Shown piece by piece: positions 26,303 through 34,826 of a stretch of DNA of 64,000 nucleotides (the stretch's first letter is position 1; each line of letters opens with the position of its first letter). The notes beneath the pieces were generated by a model. It saw nothing but the letters and a program-made list of their open reading frames with translations, did not search any database and was not told the origin of the DNA. Source of the stretch: Halotia wernerae (GTDB lineage: Bacteria > Cyanobacteriota > Cyanobacteriia > Cyanobacteriales > Nostocaceae); contig JAYGHB010000014.1 of assembly GCA_034931985.1 (NCBI GenBank), positions 1 to 64,000 on the forward strand, in the 5' to 3' direction. The translations under genes and the position numbers were made by a program.

Positions 26303-26995
26303 ATGATGGAATCTACATCTATTATTGACATAAAAAATCTCAACCAGTTCTTTGGTAAAAGGAAATTACGCAGCCAGATTTTATTTGATATTAATTTGAC
26401 AATCAAATCTGGTGAAGTTGTGATTATGACTGGCCCATCAGGTTCCGGTAAAACGACTTTACTAACTTTGATTGGTGGGTTACGTTCTGTCCAGGAAGGA
26501 AGTCTAAAATTTTTAGGACAGGAACTTTATGGAGCCAGCAATGAGCAACTAGTACAAGTACGTCGCCATATTGGCTATATTTTTCAAGCTCACAACTTGC
26601 TAGATTTCTTAACAGCTAGACAAAATGTCCAAATGTCGCTGGAATTACACACAAATATTCCCAAATGGAAAGCTCGTAAGCAATCAGAAGCGATGCTTAA
26701 TGCTGTTCATCTAGAAAATCGAGCTAATTACTACCCATCTGATCTCTCAGGAGGGCAAAAACAACGAGTAGCGATCGCTCGCGCTTTAGTAAGTCATCCT
26801 AAATTGGTGTTAGCTGATGAACCTACCGCAGCCTTAGATAGTAAGTCTGGTAGAGATATCGTCACTTTGATGCAGGAACTAGCTAAAGAACAGAATTGTG
26901 CTATTTTAATAGTCACTCACGACAATCGAATTTTAGATATTGCCGATCGCATAATTCAGATGGAAGATGGACAACTGCTCAAAGAAGTTTTTTAA
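26303..26995 (+). CDS. devA: DevA-like ABC transporter ATPase
   Basis: The ATPase of the DevBCA exporter, about 230 aa from the ATG at 26303. Walker A is GPSGSGKTT, the signature is LSGGQ in SDLSGGQKQRVAIARAL, Walker B is LVLADEP followed by TAALDSKSG, and the switch histidine is in VTHDNR. An upstream in-frame ATG at 26249 would overlap devC and add 18 residues not typical of the family, so I prefer 26303, 28 bases after the devC stop. The family is that of LolD/MacB-type ATPases. A short stem (ACACCT at 26995, AGGTGT at 27007) overlaps the stop codon region. Confidence 0.93.
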   Translation: MMESTSIIDIKNLNQFFGKRKLRSQILFDINLTIKSGEVVIMTGPSGSGKTTLLTLIGGLRSVQEGSLKFLGQELYGASNEQLVQVRRHIGYIFQAHNLLDFLTARQNVQMSLELHTNIPKWKARKQSEAMLNAVHLENRANYYPSDLSGGQKQRVAIARALVSHPKLVLADEPTAALDSKSGRDIVTLMQELAKEQNCAILIVTHDNRILDIADRIIQMEDGQLLKEVF

Positions 26996-27292
26996 CACCT
27001 CAATAAAGGTGTAGCAAAGAGAGACTAATACCTATGCAAGTAGGGGACAGGATTTGTCTCAGTAATTTCGTAGGATGGGATAATCAAATATTATACCAAT
27101 ACATGTACATTTGGCTAACACTTAACACTAACTACAGCATTTTTCTTATATCCCAAGTAATAGATAAAGTGAGCGTAAGTTCTTCCTTAAGTCAAAAGTA
27201 AAACAGTCTGTAAGTATGAAGTTTTCATTTATCAGCCTACAGAGAATGTATGAACAATCATGTATATATTCTCAAACGGTGACAGTGCCATT
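26996..27292. other. Intergenic region after the exporter operon
   Basis: About 297 bases without a visible gene. It begins with a weak hairpin (26995-27012) after devA and otherwise shows no repeat or RNA signature that I can support. Confidence 0.4.
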
Positions 27293-27490
27293 ATGTTCAC
27301 CATTGGTGATTACGTACTCAATCAACAAACTGGACATTTAGGGAAAGTAATCGGTTACGGACACACAATTATCAATAACGGGTCTACCGTAACATTAAAA
27401 GTTCTAGTAGCTGAAACTGCCAATTCACACAAGAGAGAATTTGTGGTAGAAGATACAATTTCAGCATGGAATCTGTGGTCTGTAATTTAA
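27293..27490 (+). CDS. Small hypothetical protein, beta-rich (SH3/KOW-like)
   Basis: From the ATG at 27293 the product is 65 aa: FTIGDYVLNQQTGHLGKV, then IGYGHTIINNGSTVTLKV and VLVAETANSHKREFVVEDTISAW. The alternation of short hydrophobic strands with a GDYV...G.V opening resembles small SH3-like barrels in cyanobacterial proteins of unknown function. An upstream ATG at 27260 would add 11 residues. No ribosome binding site decides. It stands alone after the exporter operon. No function is claimed. Confidence 0.6.
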   Translation: MFTIGDYVLNQQTGHLGKVIGYGHTIINNGSTVTLKVLVAETANSHKREFVVEDTISAWNLWSVI

Positions 27491-27569
27491 AAATTCCACC
27501 TATTTTGTCCAAGAAATTTGCAGTTATAGAATATACTTTGAATACCCCATAAAAGCACTCGTAAATCTT

Positions 27570-27761
27570 ATGATGCAAGATTTTTTTTTATGTCTACAAG
27601 AAGCTGCTTTAACATTTATACTTAAAAAGTATCCTTATCCCACAGATCCTTCTGAATGTTTCGTCAATCCTTCCTGTGGATGTCCCAATCCTGGCCAAGA
27701 GTTTCAATGCGAAGACTGTCCCTATCTCGAAGCTTGCTTGTCTAGTTTCAAGCTGAAATGA
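27570..27761 (+). CDS. Small cysteine-rich hypothetical protein, 63 aa
   Basis: The product has six cysteines, five of them in pairs or close spacing (CGCP, CEDCP, then EACL), a pattern that suggests binding of a metal or a small iron-sulfur site. The N-terminal half is helical (FFLCLQEAALTFILKKYPYP). The composition and a proper ATG-ATG start support a genuine gene. I cannot name a family. It is convergent with nagB, with 41 bases between the two stop codons. Confidence 0.6.
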   Translation: MMQDFFLCLQEAALTFILKKYPYPTDPSECFVNPSCGCPNPGQEFQCEDCPYLEACLSSFKLK

Positions 27762-27802
27762 AAAACTACGCCTATTAAGGGCATGAGGCATGGGGAAGAG
27801 GT

Positions 27803-28576
27803 TTAAATTAGTAAGCTAGCAGAATTTACATCTAAAAATAATGTTGCTTGCGATTGTAGACGTAGAATAGAGGCAGGATATTTACTACTAATTGACCCTT
27901 TTAACATCTCTTTTACCACCTGAGCTTTACGTTTTTCTGGTGCTAGACAAAGAATTTTTTTGGTTGAACAAATCAAAGGAAGAGTAACAGTAAAAGCATA
28001 CTGTGGAACACTATCTAAGTTGGGAAAATGACCTGTATTCACTTGTTGTTGGCGATTAAGTACATCTAGTTTCACTAGTTTGACAGCATAAGGATCTTGA
28101 AAATTCGCTACTGCTGGGTCATTAAAAGCCAAGTGTCCGTTTTCGCCAATACCAAGACAGCATAAATCAATTGGTTGAGCTTGTAGTAGTTTGGTGTAGC
28201 GATCGCATTCTGCCACAGGTTGTAATGTATCACCTTCTATATAGTGAAATTGCTGTGGACAGACTTGTTTCTCCACCCGTTCCCGCATATAATGCCGAAA
28301 ACTAGCAGGATGATCAGCGGTAATTCCCAAATATTCATCTAGATGGAACAAAATAATCCGTGACCAATTTATACCTCCTAATGCGATTAAAGCATCGAGA
28401 AATTTCAGTTGGGAGTTTCCAGTCGCTAACAATACAGCTGCCGTATCCTGTTGTTGGAGAACGTCTTGTAAATACTTTTGTGTGATTTGTGCAACTTCTT
28501 GGGCCATTTCAACTTCAGAGTTGTAAATCTGCACCAATAAATCATCAACACGAAAAAACTTTGTAGCGGCTACCAT
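27803..28576 (-). CDS. nagB: Glucosamine-6-phosphate deaminase
   Basis: The enzyme converts glucosamine 6-phosphate to fructose 6-phosphate and ammonia, the reverse of amino sugar synthesis. The 257-aa length is normal. Typical motifs are LLATGNSQ (phosphate loop), FHLDEYLGI with the active-site aspartate, and LGIGENGHLAFNDP with the catalytic histidine region. These distinguish it from the related 6-phosphogluconolactonases. Its start is an ATG at 28576. It is single, with 282 bases to tyrA. Cytoplasmic. Confidence 0.92.
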   Translation of the reverse strand: MVAATKFFRVDDLLVQIYNSEVEMAQEVAQITQKYLQDVLQQQDTAAVLLATGNSQLKFLDALIALGGINWSRIILFHLDEYLGITADHPASFRHYMRERVEKQVCPQQFHYIEGDTLQPVAECDRYTKLLQAQPIDLCCLGIGENGHLAFNDPAVANFQDPYAVKLVKLDVLNRQQQVNTGHFPNLDSVPQYAFTVTLPLICSTKKILCLAPEKRKAQVVKEMLKGSISSKYPASILRLQSQATLFLDVNSASLLI

Positions 28577-28858
28577 TTGCTTACACAGAAGATTTTCAAA
28601 AATACAGTAGTATTTTTCTAGCCAGTTTAGAGAATGTTTTTTGACACTCCCCTAGTGTTATCGGTAATGGTAATCCTTCTTTTTGTTGGGTTTAACTTCC
28701 ACCCTGATGACTTGTATTCAACAGATTTGAATGGAACTAAACCTATGTTAACTTGCAGCCTTGCTTGATGCGATCGCTCTCGTATTCATCCTCCAAATTA
28801 ATTAACCCATCAAATATGTAGAATTGGTGCGTTAACCATAGCGTAACGCACCTGAAAA

Positions 28859-29698
28859 CTATTCAACAAATTCGGGTCGTACTTTTTGATTTGACTGCAA
28901 TTTTTGCTCTAAAGCTGTCCAATTTTCTTGCTCAATTAAGTTAATAAATTCATCAAGATTGTGGCGATATTGTTGTAATGATCTCAACAATGCTTGTCGA
29001 TTATATTGTGCCATCATCACTCCTAATTCGGGATTGCCGCCCCCTACGCGGCTGGTATCTCGAAAACCAGTACTAGCGAGATTTTTAGCTAGTTGCAAAA
29101 CTTGAGGATCAGTTTCACCCATGCAAGCAGCAATCAATGAACCACTGATCATCACGGGTAAATGAGAAATCCAACTCACAGCGCGGTCATGTTGCTCTGG
29201 TTGACAATAATAGATATTAGCCCCAAGCGATCGCACAATTTCTGCTAAGACTGCGATCGCAGTAGTTGGTGTTGTCGTATCTGGTGTAAGTACGTAAGGT
29301 CTACCAACAAATAAATTGCGTTGTGCAGCTTCAATACCACTATCTGTTGTTCCTGCCATTGGGTGGCCGCCAACAAAATTTTCCCACAGGGGAGCTAATG
29401 CCTTAACTAACGGTGCTTTCACTGAACCGACATCAGTCACAATCGTCGTCGCAGACAGATGATTAATAAGCTGCTTAAATTGGGGAACAATAAGCCCGAT
29501 AGGCGTACAGATAAATACAACCTCTGCGGCTGCTAGCAGGCTCAGATCACAGGATGCCTCATCGATACTACCTAGAGCGATCGCTCTTTGGCAAGTAGAT
29601 TCACGGCGGCTGACTCCCAAGACATAATGACCTTGCGATCGCAAATCATAGCCTAGAGAGCCGCCGATCAGTCCCAGTCCTAAAATACCAATTTTCAT
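28859..29698 (-). CDS. tyrA: Prephenate/arogenate dehydrogenase
   Basis: TyrA carries out the oxidative decarboxylation step of tyrosine synthesis; in cyanobacteria the substrate is usually arogenate with NADP. The 279-aa protein starts KIGILGLGLIGGSLG, the Rossmann dinucleotide-binding motif, followed by GVSRRESTC (an arginine suggesting NADP preference). The catalytic segments VGGHPMAGT and WISHLPVMISGSL with its histidine are present. There is no fused chorismate mutase or ACT domain. Divergent from the pentapeptide gene with 82 bases between starts. Confidence 0.93.
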   Translation of the reverse strand: MKIGILGLGLIGGSLGYDLRSQGHYVLGVSRRESTCQRAIALGSIDEASCDLSLLAAAEVVFICTPIGLIVPQFKQLINHLSATTIVTDVGSVKAPLVKALAPLWENFVGGHPMAGTTDSGIEAAQRNLFVGRPYVLTPDTTTPTTAIAVLAEIVRSLGANIYYCQPEQHDRAVSWISHLPVMISGSLIAACMGETDPQVLQLAKNLASTGFRDTSRVGGGNPELGVMMAQYNRQALLRSLQQYRHNLDEFINLIEQENWTALEQKLQSNQKVRPEFVE

Positions 29699-29780
29699 TT
29701 TTGATTTTGACCGTTTATCTTTTAATTATTTTCTGCATACTTTACCAACTATTAAAGTTGGCATCCGAGGGGTAGCATCC

Positions 29781-31346
29781 ATGACTGTAGAGGAATTGCT
29801 GGAACAATACGCGACAGGAGTCATAAACTTTATTGGTGTTGACCTCTGTGAAGCTAACTTGAGTGGTGTCAAACTCAGTGGTGTAAATCTCAGTACTGCT
29901 AACTTAAATGTCAGCAATCTCAGTGGGGCAAATCTCAGCGCCTCTAACTTAAGTTTTACTAATCTCAATGTGGCTAGATTAAGTGGTGCGAATCTTGACA
30001 GCGCCAATCTCAATAACTCCAGTCTCAATGTCGCTAATTTAATTCGCGCCGATCTCAATCGCGCTCAACTGCGGGGAGCCTCATTAGTTCGGGCGGAGTT
30101 AATTCGAGCTGATCTCAGTCGGGCTGATTTGTTTGAGGCTAATCTCAGCAACGCCGACTTGCGAGAAGCGACGCTGCGACAAGCAAATCTCCGTTGTGCT
30201 AACTTGAACGAGGCCAGTTTGAAAGGTTGTTCCCTCGCAGGAGCAAACTTAGAAATGGCTAATTTAAACGCCACTAATTTGAGTCGTGCTGACCTCGGCA
30301 GTGCAAATTTGCGAGAAGCTGAACTCAAACAAGCAAATCTCAGTCATGCTAACCTCAGCGGTGCAGATTTAAGTGGAGCAAATCTCCGATGGGCAGATTT
30401 AAGTGGAGCGAATCTCCGATGGGCAGATTTAAGTGGAGCCAAATTAAGCGGAACTAACTTAATGGGCGCAGATTTGAGCAATGCAAATTTAACCAATGCC
30501 AGCTTAGTATATGCCGACTTAACCCAGGTAACTTTAATTAAAGCAGAGTGGGTAGGTGCAGACCTAACAGGGGCAATTTTAACCGGAGCTAAACTTTACT
30601 CTACTTCCCGATTTGGTTTAAAAACCGAAGGCTTGACTTGTGAATGGGTTGATCTTAGTCCATCAGGCGATCGCTCGATCATTCAAAAATTTGATTTGGA
30701 AGATCCAAAGGAATTTTTCAATGAAACTCCGCCAACAATTCGGATTATCGTTGATGCTGCTTTAGAACAGGAGGCAAATTTTGCCCTGGCTGGCGCTTAT
30801 TACCACATTGCTCAAGAATATCGGGTGCTAAAACAACCACCTAGTATGGAAATTAATCGTCGCCGGACTATTTTTACCTTCCGCGTAGATAGCGACGAAG
30901 CCTTATTTCCTACAGCTTGTATGGCGATTTTGCCCTTTAGAGATGCCGTTAGTACGCAGAAGAATATTTACAAAATAGTAGAAATGCTGAGCAAAGAAGA
31001 TCTACCCCACTTGGGAGAAAAACCATCCCATCGGCTGAAGCAATTAACGACTCTGACCCAGCAAGCTATTAGTCAGGCTAAAACTATTAGGCAAATGAAA
31101 AAAAACCTGGAATTGGCAGCAAAATTAAACTTTTTTAGAGTGCCTACCCAGACAATATTAACAAATTCCAGCGCTCAAACTTTGGCAGTGCATTACAACT
31201 CAAACTTTGGTAAACGATTTATTAATCCTGCTGATCTCGATGTCGGATTTTTAGCGGATATATCTCGTGAATCTGCTACATCTATATTGCCTTCGTTAAA
31301 TATGATTGTGGATTTTGTCAAAAGTTTCCACTATATCAGTCAATAA
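29781..31346 (+). CDS. Pentapeptide repeat protein with unknown C-terminal domain
   Basis: Residues about 25-270 are tandem pentapeptides of the A(D/N)LxX type, which form a right-handed quadrilateral beta helix. Residues 290-521 form a separate globular region (FALAGAYYHIAQEYRVL, RRRTIFTFRVDSDEALFPTACMAILPF) that I do not recognise. The ATG at 29781 has GAGGGG upstream. A 30-bp tandem duplication sits in the coding region at 30363-30438. The gene is followed after 33 bases by the DUF1517 gene with its own strong ribosome binding site, so the two are probably one operon. Pentapeptide proteins usually act as binding scaffolds; the role here is unknown. Antisense open frames are shadows of the repeat. 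Confidence 0.9.
   Translation: MTVEELLEQYATGVINFIGVDLCEANLSGVKLSGVNLSTANLNVSNLSGANLSASNLSFTNLNVARLSGANLDSANLNNSSLNVANLIRADLNRAQLRGASLVRAELIRADLSRADLFEANLSNADLREATLRQANLRCANLNEASLKGCSLAGANLEMANLNATNLSRADLGSANLREAELKQANLSHANLSGADLSGANLRWADLSGANLRWADLSGAKLSGTNLMGADLSNANLTNASLVYADLTQVTLIKAEWVGADLTGAILTGAKLYSTSRFGLKTEGLTCEWVDLSPSGDRSIIQKFDLEDPKEFFNETPPTIRIIVDAALEQEANFALAGAYYHIAQEYRVLKQPPSMEINRRRTIFTFRVDSDEALFPTACMAILPFRDAVSTQKNIYKIVEMLSKEDLPHLGEKPSHRLKQLTTLTQQAISQAKTIRQMKKNLELAAKLNFFRVPTQTILTNSSAQTLAVHYNSNFGKRFINPADLDVGFLADISRESATSILPSLNMIVDFVKSFHYISQ
30363..30438 (+). repeat. 30-bp tandem repeat inside the pentapeptide gene
   Basis: Units start at 30363, 30393 and 30423; the first two are 30 bp and differ at one base, the third is cut after 16 bases. 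Each full unit encodes two pentapeptides (ADLSG ANLRW). This is a recent in-frame expansion of the beta helix. Confidence 0.9.
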
Positions 31347-31379
31347 TTAATGGTTCTAACAAACTTCAGGAGGAAGCAA

Positions 31380-31970
31380 ATGCGCGCCTTTAATAAAATG
31401 ATTGGTCGGACTCGCTATGTAGTCTGTCGCTTATTTCTGCATTTAGCTGGGTCTGATGTAGCGCCAATTTTAGGAGTATTAAATCGTAATGCACGAGAAG
31501 CAATCGATTCTGATGGTGAGATGGAAGTTTTAGAAAAAGGATTGGTAGATCTTTGCGAAACTCTATTGCGATATGATGAATACTGGCTTTCTTCTGCCAA
31601 TGAAGGTGATGTATTTTGGGACGAAGGCGAGGCGGCAAATTATGTGGATGAATTATTTACCGACTCTGGTGAACGATATGGTGCTGAACTTGATTTGAAC
31701 TCTGACTCGGACTCAGATCAACCTTTTTCTGTACCTGTTACCCGCAATGTAGTTGTGATGATTACAGTGGCTTATGAGGGAGAAATTCCAGATCTAGAAA
31801 CTAATCTGTCTAATATTCAAGCATTGAAGGAAGCTTTAAAAGCTTTAATTAGTTTGCATTACAAAGACAAACTGCGGGAGATTTACGTGCATTTTGCACC
31901 AGCACAGTTAGGTGATGAACTGACTAACGATCAGCTATTACAATATTACCCAGAATTGATACCTTTGTAA
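31380..31970 (+). CDS. DUF1517 domain protein
   Basis: From the ATG at 31380, which follows an ideal AGGAGG at 31368-31373, the protein is 196 aa. An ATG at 31350 lacks a ribosome binding site. The C-terminal half matches the DUF1517 pattern: VVMITVAYEGEIPDLETNLSNI, ALKEALKALISLHY and the ending FAPAQLGDELTNDQLLQYYPELIPL. DUF1517 proteins are cyanobacterial and plastid proteins of unknown function. The membrane segment often found in longer homologues is absent, so this is a short soluble form. It is probably co-transcribed with the pentapeptide gene. Confidence 0.85.
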   Translation: MRAFNKMIGRTRYVVCRLFLHLAGSDVAPILGVLNRNAREAIDSDGEMEVLEKGLVDLCETLLRYDEYWLSSANEGDVFWDEGEAANYVDELFTDSGERYGAELDLNSDSDSDQPFSVPVTRNVVVMITVAYEGEIPDLETNLSNIQALKEALKALISLHYKDKLREIYVHFAPAQLGDELTNDQLLQYYPELIPL

Positions 31971-32046
31971 TTTGTGGGGTAGACCGTATCTACTACCTAC
32001 ATTGAGAACTTGTTAAGCTCAGAGATAATACAATAGTGCAAAGCTC

Positions 32047-32898
32047 ATGAATGTACTGCGGAAAATTACAGTTGTTTTTTTAGCCCTAACTTTGTGCTTG
32101 ACAACTGTTGCTTGCGGGGGAGGAAATCAAACTAACTCTTCAGCTAGAAATATTAGCCAAACTTCTACTGCCACAAAATTGAGTGATGGTCAGTATCAAG
32201 TACAACAAGCTACTTATGACGATGCCAATGGTGAATACACGCTGTTTTTACTCAACAGTACACCCCCAACCTTTGCAACCGAAAAGTTGCAAATGGCACG
32301 GTTAACCGATGATGAAATCAAACAAGGTAAGAAAACTTATTTAAAGGTTGAGAACGGACAGCCAATTTTATACTTGACTGAAGACTTTAAAATTGAGTAT
32401 GTTCACAACGTCACCGAAACAAAAACTAATCCCCAAACAGGTCAACAAGAAACAGTTGTAGTCCGCCGAGAAAATAGCTTTTGGACACCCTTTGCTGGGG
32501 CGTTAGCAGGTCAAGCGATCGGTAGTTTGCTGTTTAGACCCCAATACTATGTCCCCCCCATGTATCAGCCAGGAGGTGGATTAACTGGCTTTGGTGGTTA
32601 TGGTAGGAGTTATGATCAAGCAGTATCAAACTACCGGACTCGCTATAACGCTCCACCCGCAGCTGTGCAGAATCGTAATACTTTACGCACCACCGGTTCG
32701 ATTAGAAGACCAGGTAGTTCCACTGTACGCACTACAACACCACGTACAAGCACTGGTAGTCGTTCAACTGGTTCCGGTTATGGTAGTGGTACTTTAAGAC
32801 GCGATAGTAGTTCCAGGACTAGACGCGCTCCTAGCGGTAGTAGTTTTGGTAGTAGAAGTCGCTCTCCCAGACGTTCAGGTGGTTTTAGACGGCGCTAA
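32047..32898 (+). CDS. Hypothetical lipoprotein with Arg/Ser/Gly-rich C terminus
   Basis: The N terminus is a lipoprotein signal: MNVLRKITVVFLALTLCL followed by the lipobox TVAC with GGG after the cysteine, so the mature protein is probably anchored in a membrane facing the periplasm. Residues about 45-140 form a soluble domain (QVQQATYDDANGEYTLFLLN). A hydrophobic FAGALAGQAIGSLLF follows, then a low-complexity tail rich in Arg, Ser, Thr and Gly ending RRSGGFRRR. Function is unknown. The basic tail could bind polysaccharide or nucleic acid; that is inference. Confidence 0.8.
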   Translation: MNVLRKITVVFLALTLCLTTVACGGGNQTNSSARNISQTSTATKLSDGQYQVQQATYDDANGEYTLFLLNSTPPTFATEKLQMARLTDDEIKQGKKTYLKVENGQPILYLTEDFKIEYVHNVTETKTNPQTGQQETVVVRRENSFWTPFAGALAGQAIGSLLFRPQYYVPPMYQPGGGLTGFGGYGRSYDQAVSNYRTRYNAPPAAVQNRNTLRTTGSIRRPGSSTVRTTTPRTSTGSRSTGSGYGSGTLRRDSSSRTRRAPSGSSFGSRSRSPRRSGGFRRR

Positions 32899-32916
32899 GA
32901 TCATAACTGAATTTAT

Positions 32917-34188
32917 CTACATACCGGACTTAATCAATCCCATTTCTTGTAACCCCTGTAGCAGCCTCTTTGCTTCTGCGGGGTTTTGTTGTTCGTGAAG
33001 AGCGATCGCATTTCTAAAAGCTATGATACTAGCTTGTTGATTGCCAACTTTTAGCTGTACCACCCCTAAATTCTGATACGCTTCTGCATAGTAGGGATTT
33101 AACTTGATAGCTTTTTGATAAGAAGCGATCGCATCTGTAAATAAACCCAAAGCTTTCAACATCATCCCCAAATTGTAATGCCCAGCCGCAAAACTAGGGT
33201 CTATTTTCAAAGCTGTTTCGTAAGCGGTTTTTGCACCGTTGAAATCTTTGGTTGCTTTGAGTAAGTTGCCCAGATTGTTGTATGCTCCTAGTTTCAGCAT
33301 GGGGTAAATCGGTAACTTAATCGCAGCTTGATAGTGAGCAACAGCTTGTTGAGTATTTTGCAAATGACTATAGGCAATGCCTAAATGGTAATGCAGTTCG
33401 TACAAAATCTCGTAGTTTTCCTCTGGTTGTATAATCTCTCGTTTGACAGCATATCCCCGTTGGCGAGTTTTATCTGTATAGCTGTGACTTTTAGTCGCTT
33501 GGTTTAATCCTCGTTTCAGCAATTCCAGACCTAGAGTAATTTTGCCAATTTCTACATACAATGCCCCCAATTTACTGCAAACATAGGGATCATCAGGATG
33601 GGTGGACAGAAACTCTGTCATCGCCGCTTGTGCTTTGGCGTATTTATTATTTTGGGCGATCGCACTTTTTTGATATCCTTTATGTAGAATCGCCACTCCT
33701 TGTAAATAGCCGACTTGCCAATGGGGTTCCTGCTTTAAAATTACAGATACGCTGTCATCCACCAAGGCATGGTAAGGACGTTCAAAGCGGATATTTGGAT
33801 GTTTGCGAAATAATCTAGAAACTAAAGAATAAGGCGATTGTGCTGCACCAACTTCTTGGCGGATGAGGTTAATTAAAAGATATTCTTCACTCTGTATTGC
33901 TGACTTGAGTTGCGGCACAATACTTGGTGTGAGAGTTTCATCGGCATCTAATACCAAAATCCAATCACCAGTCACATATTTAAGAGATGCATTACGGGCT
34001 GCACTAAAGTCATTACACCATTGAGTCTTATAGACTTTAGCACCAAATTCTTCGGCAATATGGGGAGTGCGATCGCTTGAGCCTGTATCTAGTATTACTA
34101 TTTCATCTACAACATCTTTAACACTGCTCAGACACTTAGGCAATACAACTTCTTCGTTTTTTACAATCATGCATAGACTGAGACTCAT
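32917..34188 (-). CDS. Glycosyltransferase family 2 with TPR repeats
   Basis: The N-terminal GT2 domain (residues 1-about 130) shows LSLCMIVKNEEVVLPKCL, DEIVILDTGSSDRT and the metal-binding WILVLDADE. The C-terminal half (about 190-400) contains tetratricopeptide repeats, for example AAGHYNLGMMLKALGLFTDAIASYQKAIKLNP and AEAYQNLGVVQLKVG. GT2-TPR proteins are common in cyanobacteria and are thought to add sugars to proteins or surface glycans; the acceptor here is unknown. Cytoplasmic, no membrane segment. Its stop is 18 bases from the convergent lipoprotein gene. Confidence 0.9.
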   Translation of the reverse strand: MSLSLCMIVKNEEVVLPKCLSSVKDVVDEIVILDTGSSDRTPHIAEEFGAKVYKTQWCNDFSAARNASLKYVTGDWILVLDADETLTPSIVPQLKSAIQSEEYLLINLIRQEVGAAQSPYSLVSRLFRKHPNIRFERPYHALVDDSVSVILKQEPHWQVGYLQGVAILHKGYQKSAIAQNNKYAKAQAAMTEFLSTHPDDPYVCSKLGALYVEIGKITLGLELLKRGLNQATKSHSYTDKTRQRGYAVKREIIQPEENYEILYELHYHLGIAYSHLQNTQQAVAHYQAAIKLPIYPMLKLGAYNNLGNLLKATKDFNGAKTAYETALKIDPSFAAGHYNLGMMLKALGLFTDAIASYQKAIKLNPYYAEAYQNLGVVQLKVGNQQASIIAFRNAIALHEQQNPAEAKRLLQGLQEMGLIKSGM

Positions 34189-34210
34189 AAGCTAATCGTC
34201 ATTTCATTTT

Positions 34211-34696
34211 TCAATTTGATCTACGGGCGCAAAACAAGTCTATAACCTTGCCTGTCAATCCTCCAATGGTAATTCCAGCCAACATAGAGACTAAGACAGT
34301 TATCCAAACATTATTCCAGACTAAATCGCTGTTCAAACTTAAAAGTAGGAAGTATGTGATCGATCCGAGTACTACATTAACTACAGCCCACAATGCTGGT
34401 GCAGGGACTCGCCGCCGTAACACACTCCATTGGAACAAACTGACAATTACAATAAAGACAATAGCTGCAATCATTAAAACTGCGATCGTGTCGCGGGAAT
34501 TTTGCAGCACATCAAAATTAAATAAAGAGATCAAAAGCAAAGTAACGCCAGCTGCACCAAAACCACCAATAATTAACCCAATGGCGTTGACAACAATCCA
34601 CAACCAGCCAGCAGAGCGCAATCGATACCGCATAATCCAGGCTTGCATACTGGCCATTGTGATCCAGAAAATAATTGCCGAGGCATAATAAAGCAT
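34211..34696 (-). CDS. Small integral membrane protein, unknown
   Basis: The 161-aa product is almost wholly hydrophobic, with four to five predicted membrane helices (about 5-22, 31-61, 70-90, 100-118 and 130-150). It contains a short basic cytoplasmic loop (LRRRVP) and ends CARRSN. No family is recognised. It lies 22 bases upstream of the glycosyltransferase gene in the same direction and could be in one transcript with it, perhaps aiding a membrane-linked glycosylation; that link is only positional. Confidence 0.72.
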   Translation of the reverse strand: MLYYASAIIFWITMASMQAWIMRYRLRSAGWLWIVVNAIGLIIGGFGAAGVTLLLISLFNFDVLQNSRDTIAVLMIAAIVFIVIVSLFQWSVLRRRVPAPALWAVVNVVLGSITYFLLLSLNSDLVWNNVWITVLVSMLAGITIGGLTGKVIDLFCARRSN

Positions 34697-34826
34697 TGAT
34701 TAGGAGAGTCTTATGGGGATGGTTTGTATCGGTTTTGCACTTTTAATCATGATTCGCCCAACTTAATCCCTATTTTTAACCAAGATAGAGAATTGGGGGA
34801 GGATGTCACCATAGTAAGTAATAAAA

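Noticed and set aside
29726..30328. Long antisense open frames opposite the pentapeptide gene
   Set aside because: They mirror the repeat codon pattern (ALNLA-like repeats) and lack start signals; they are shadows of the real gene.
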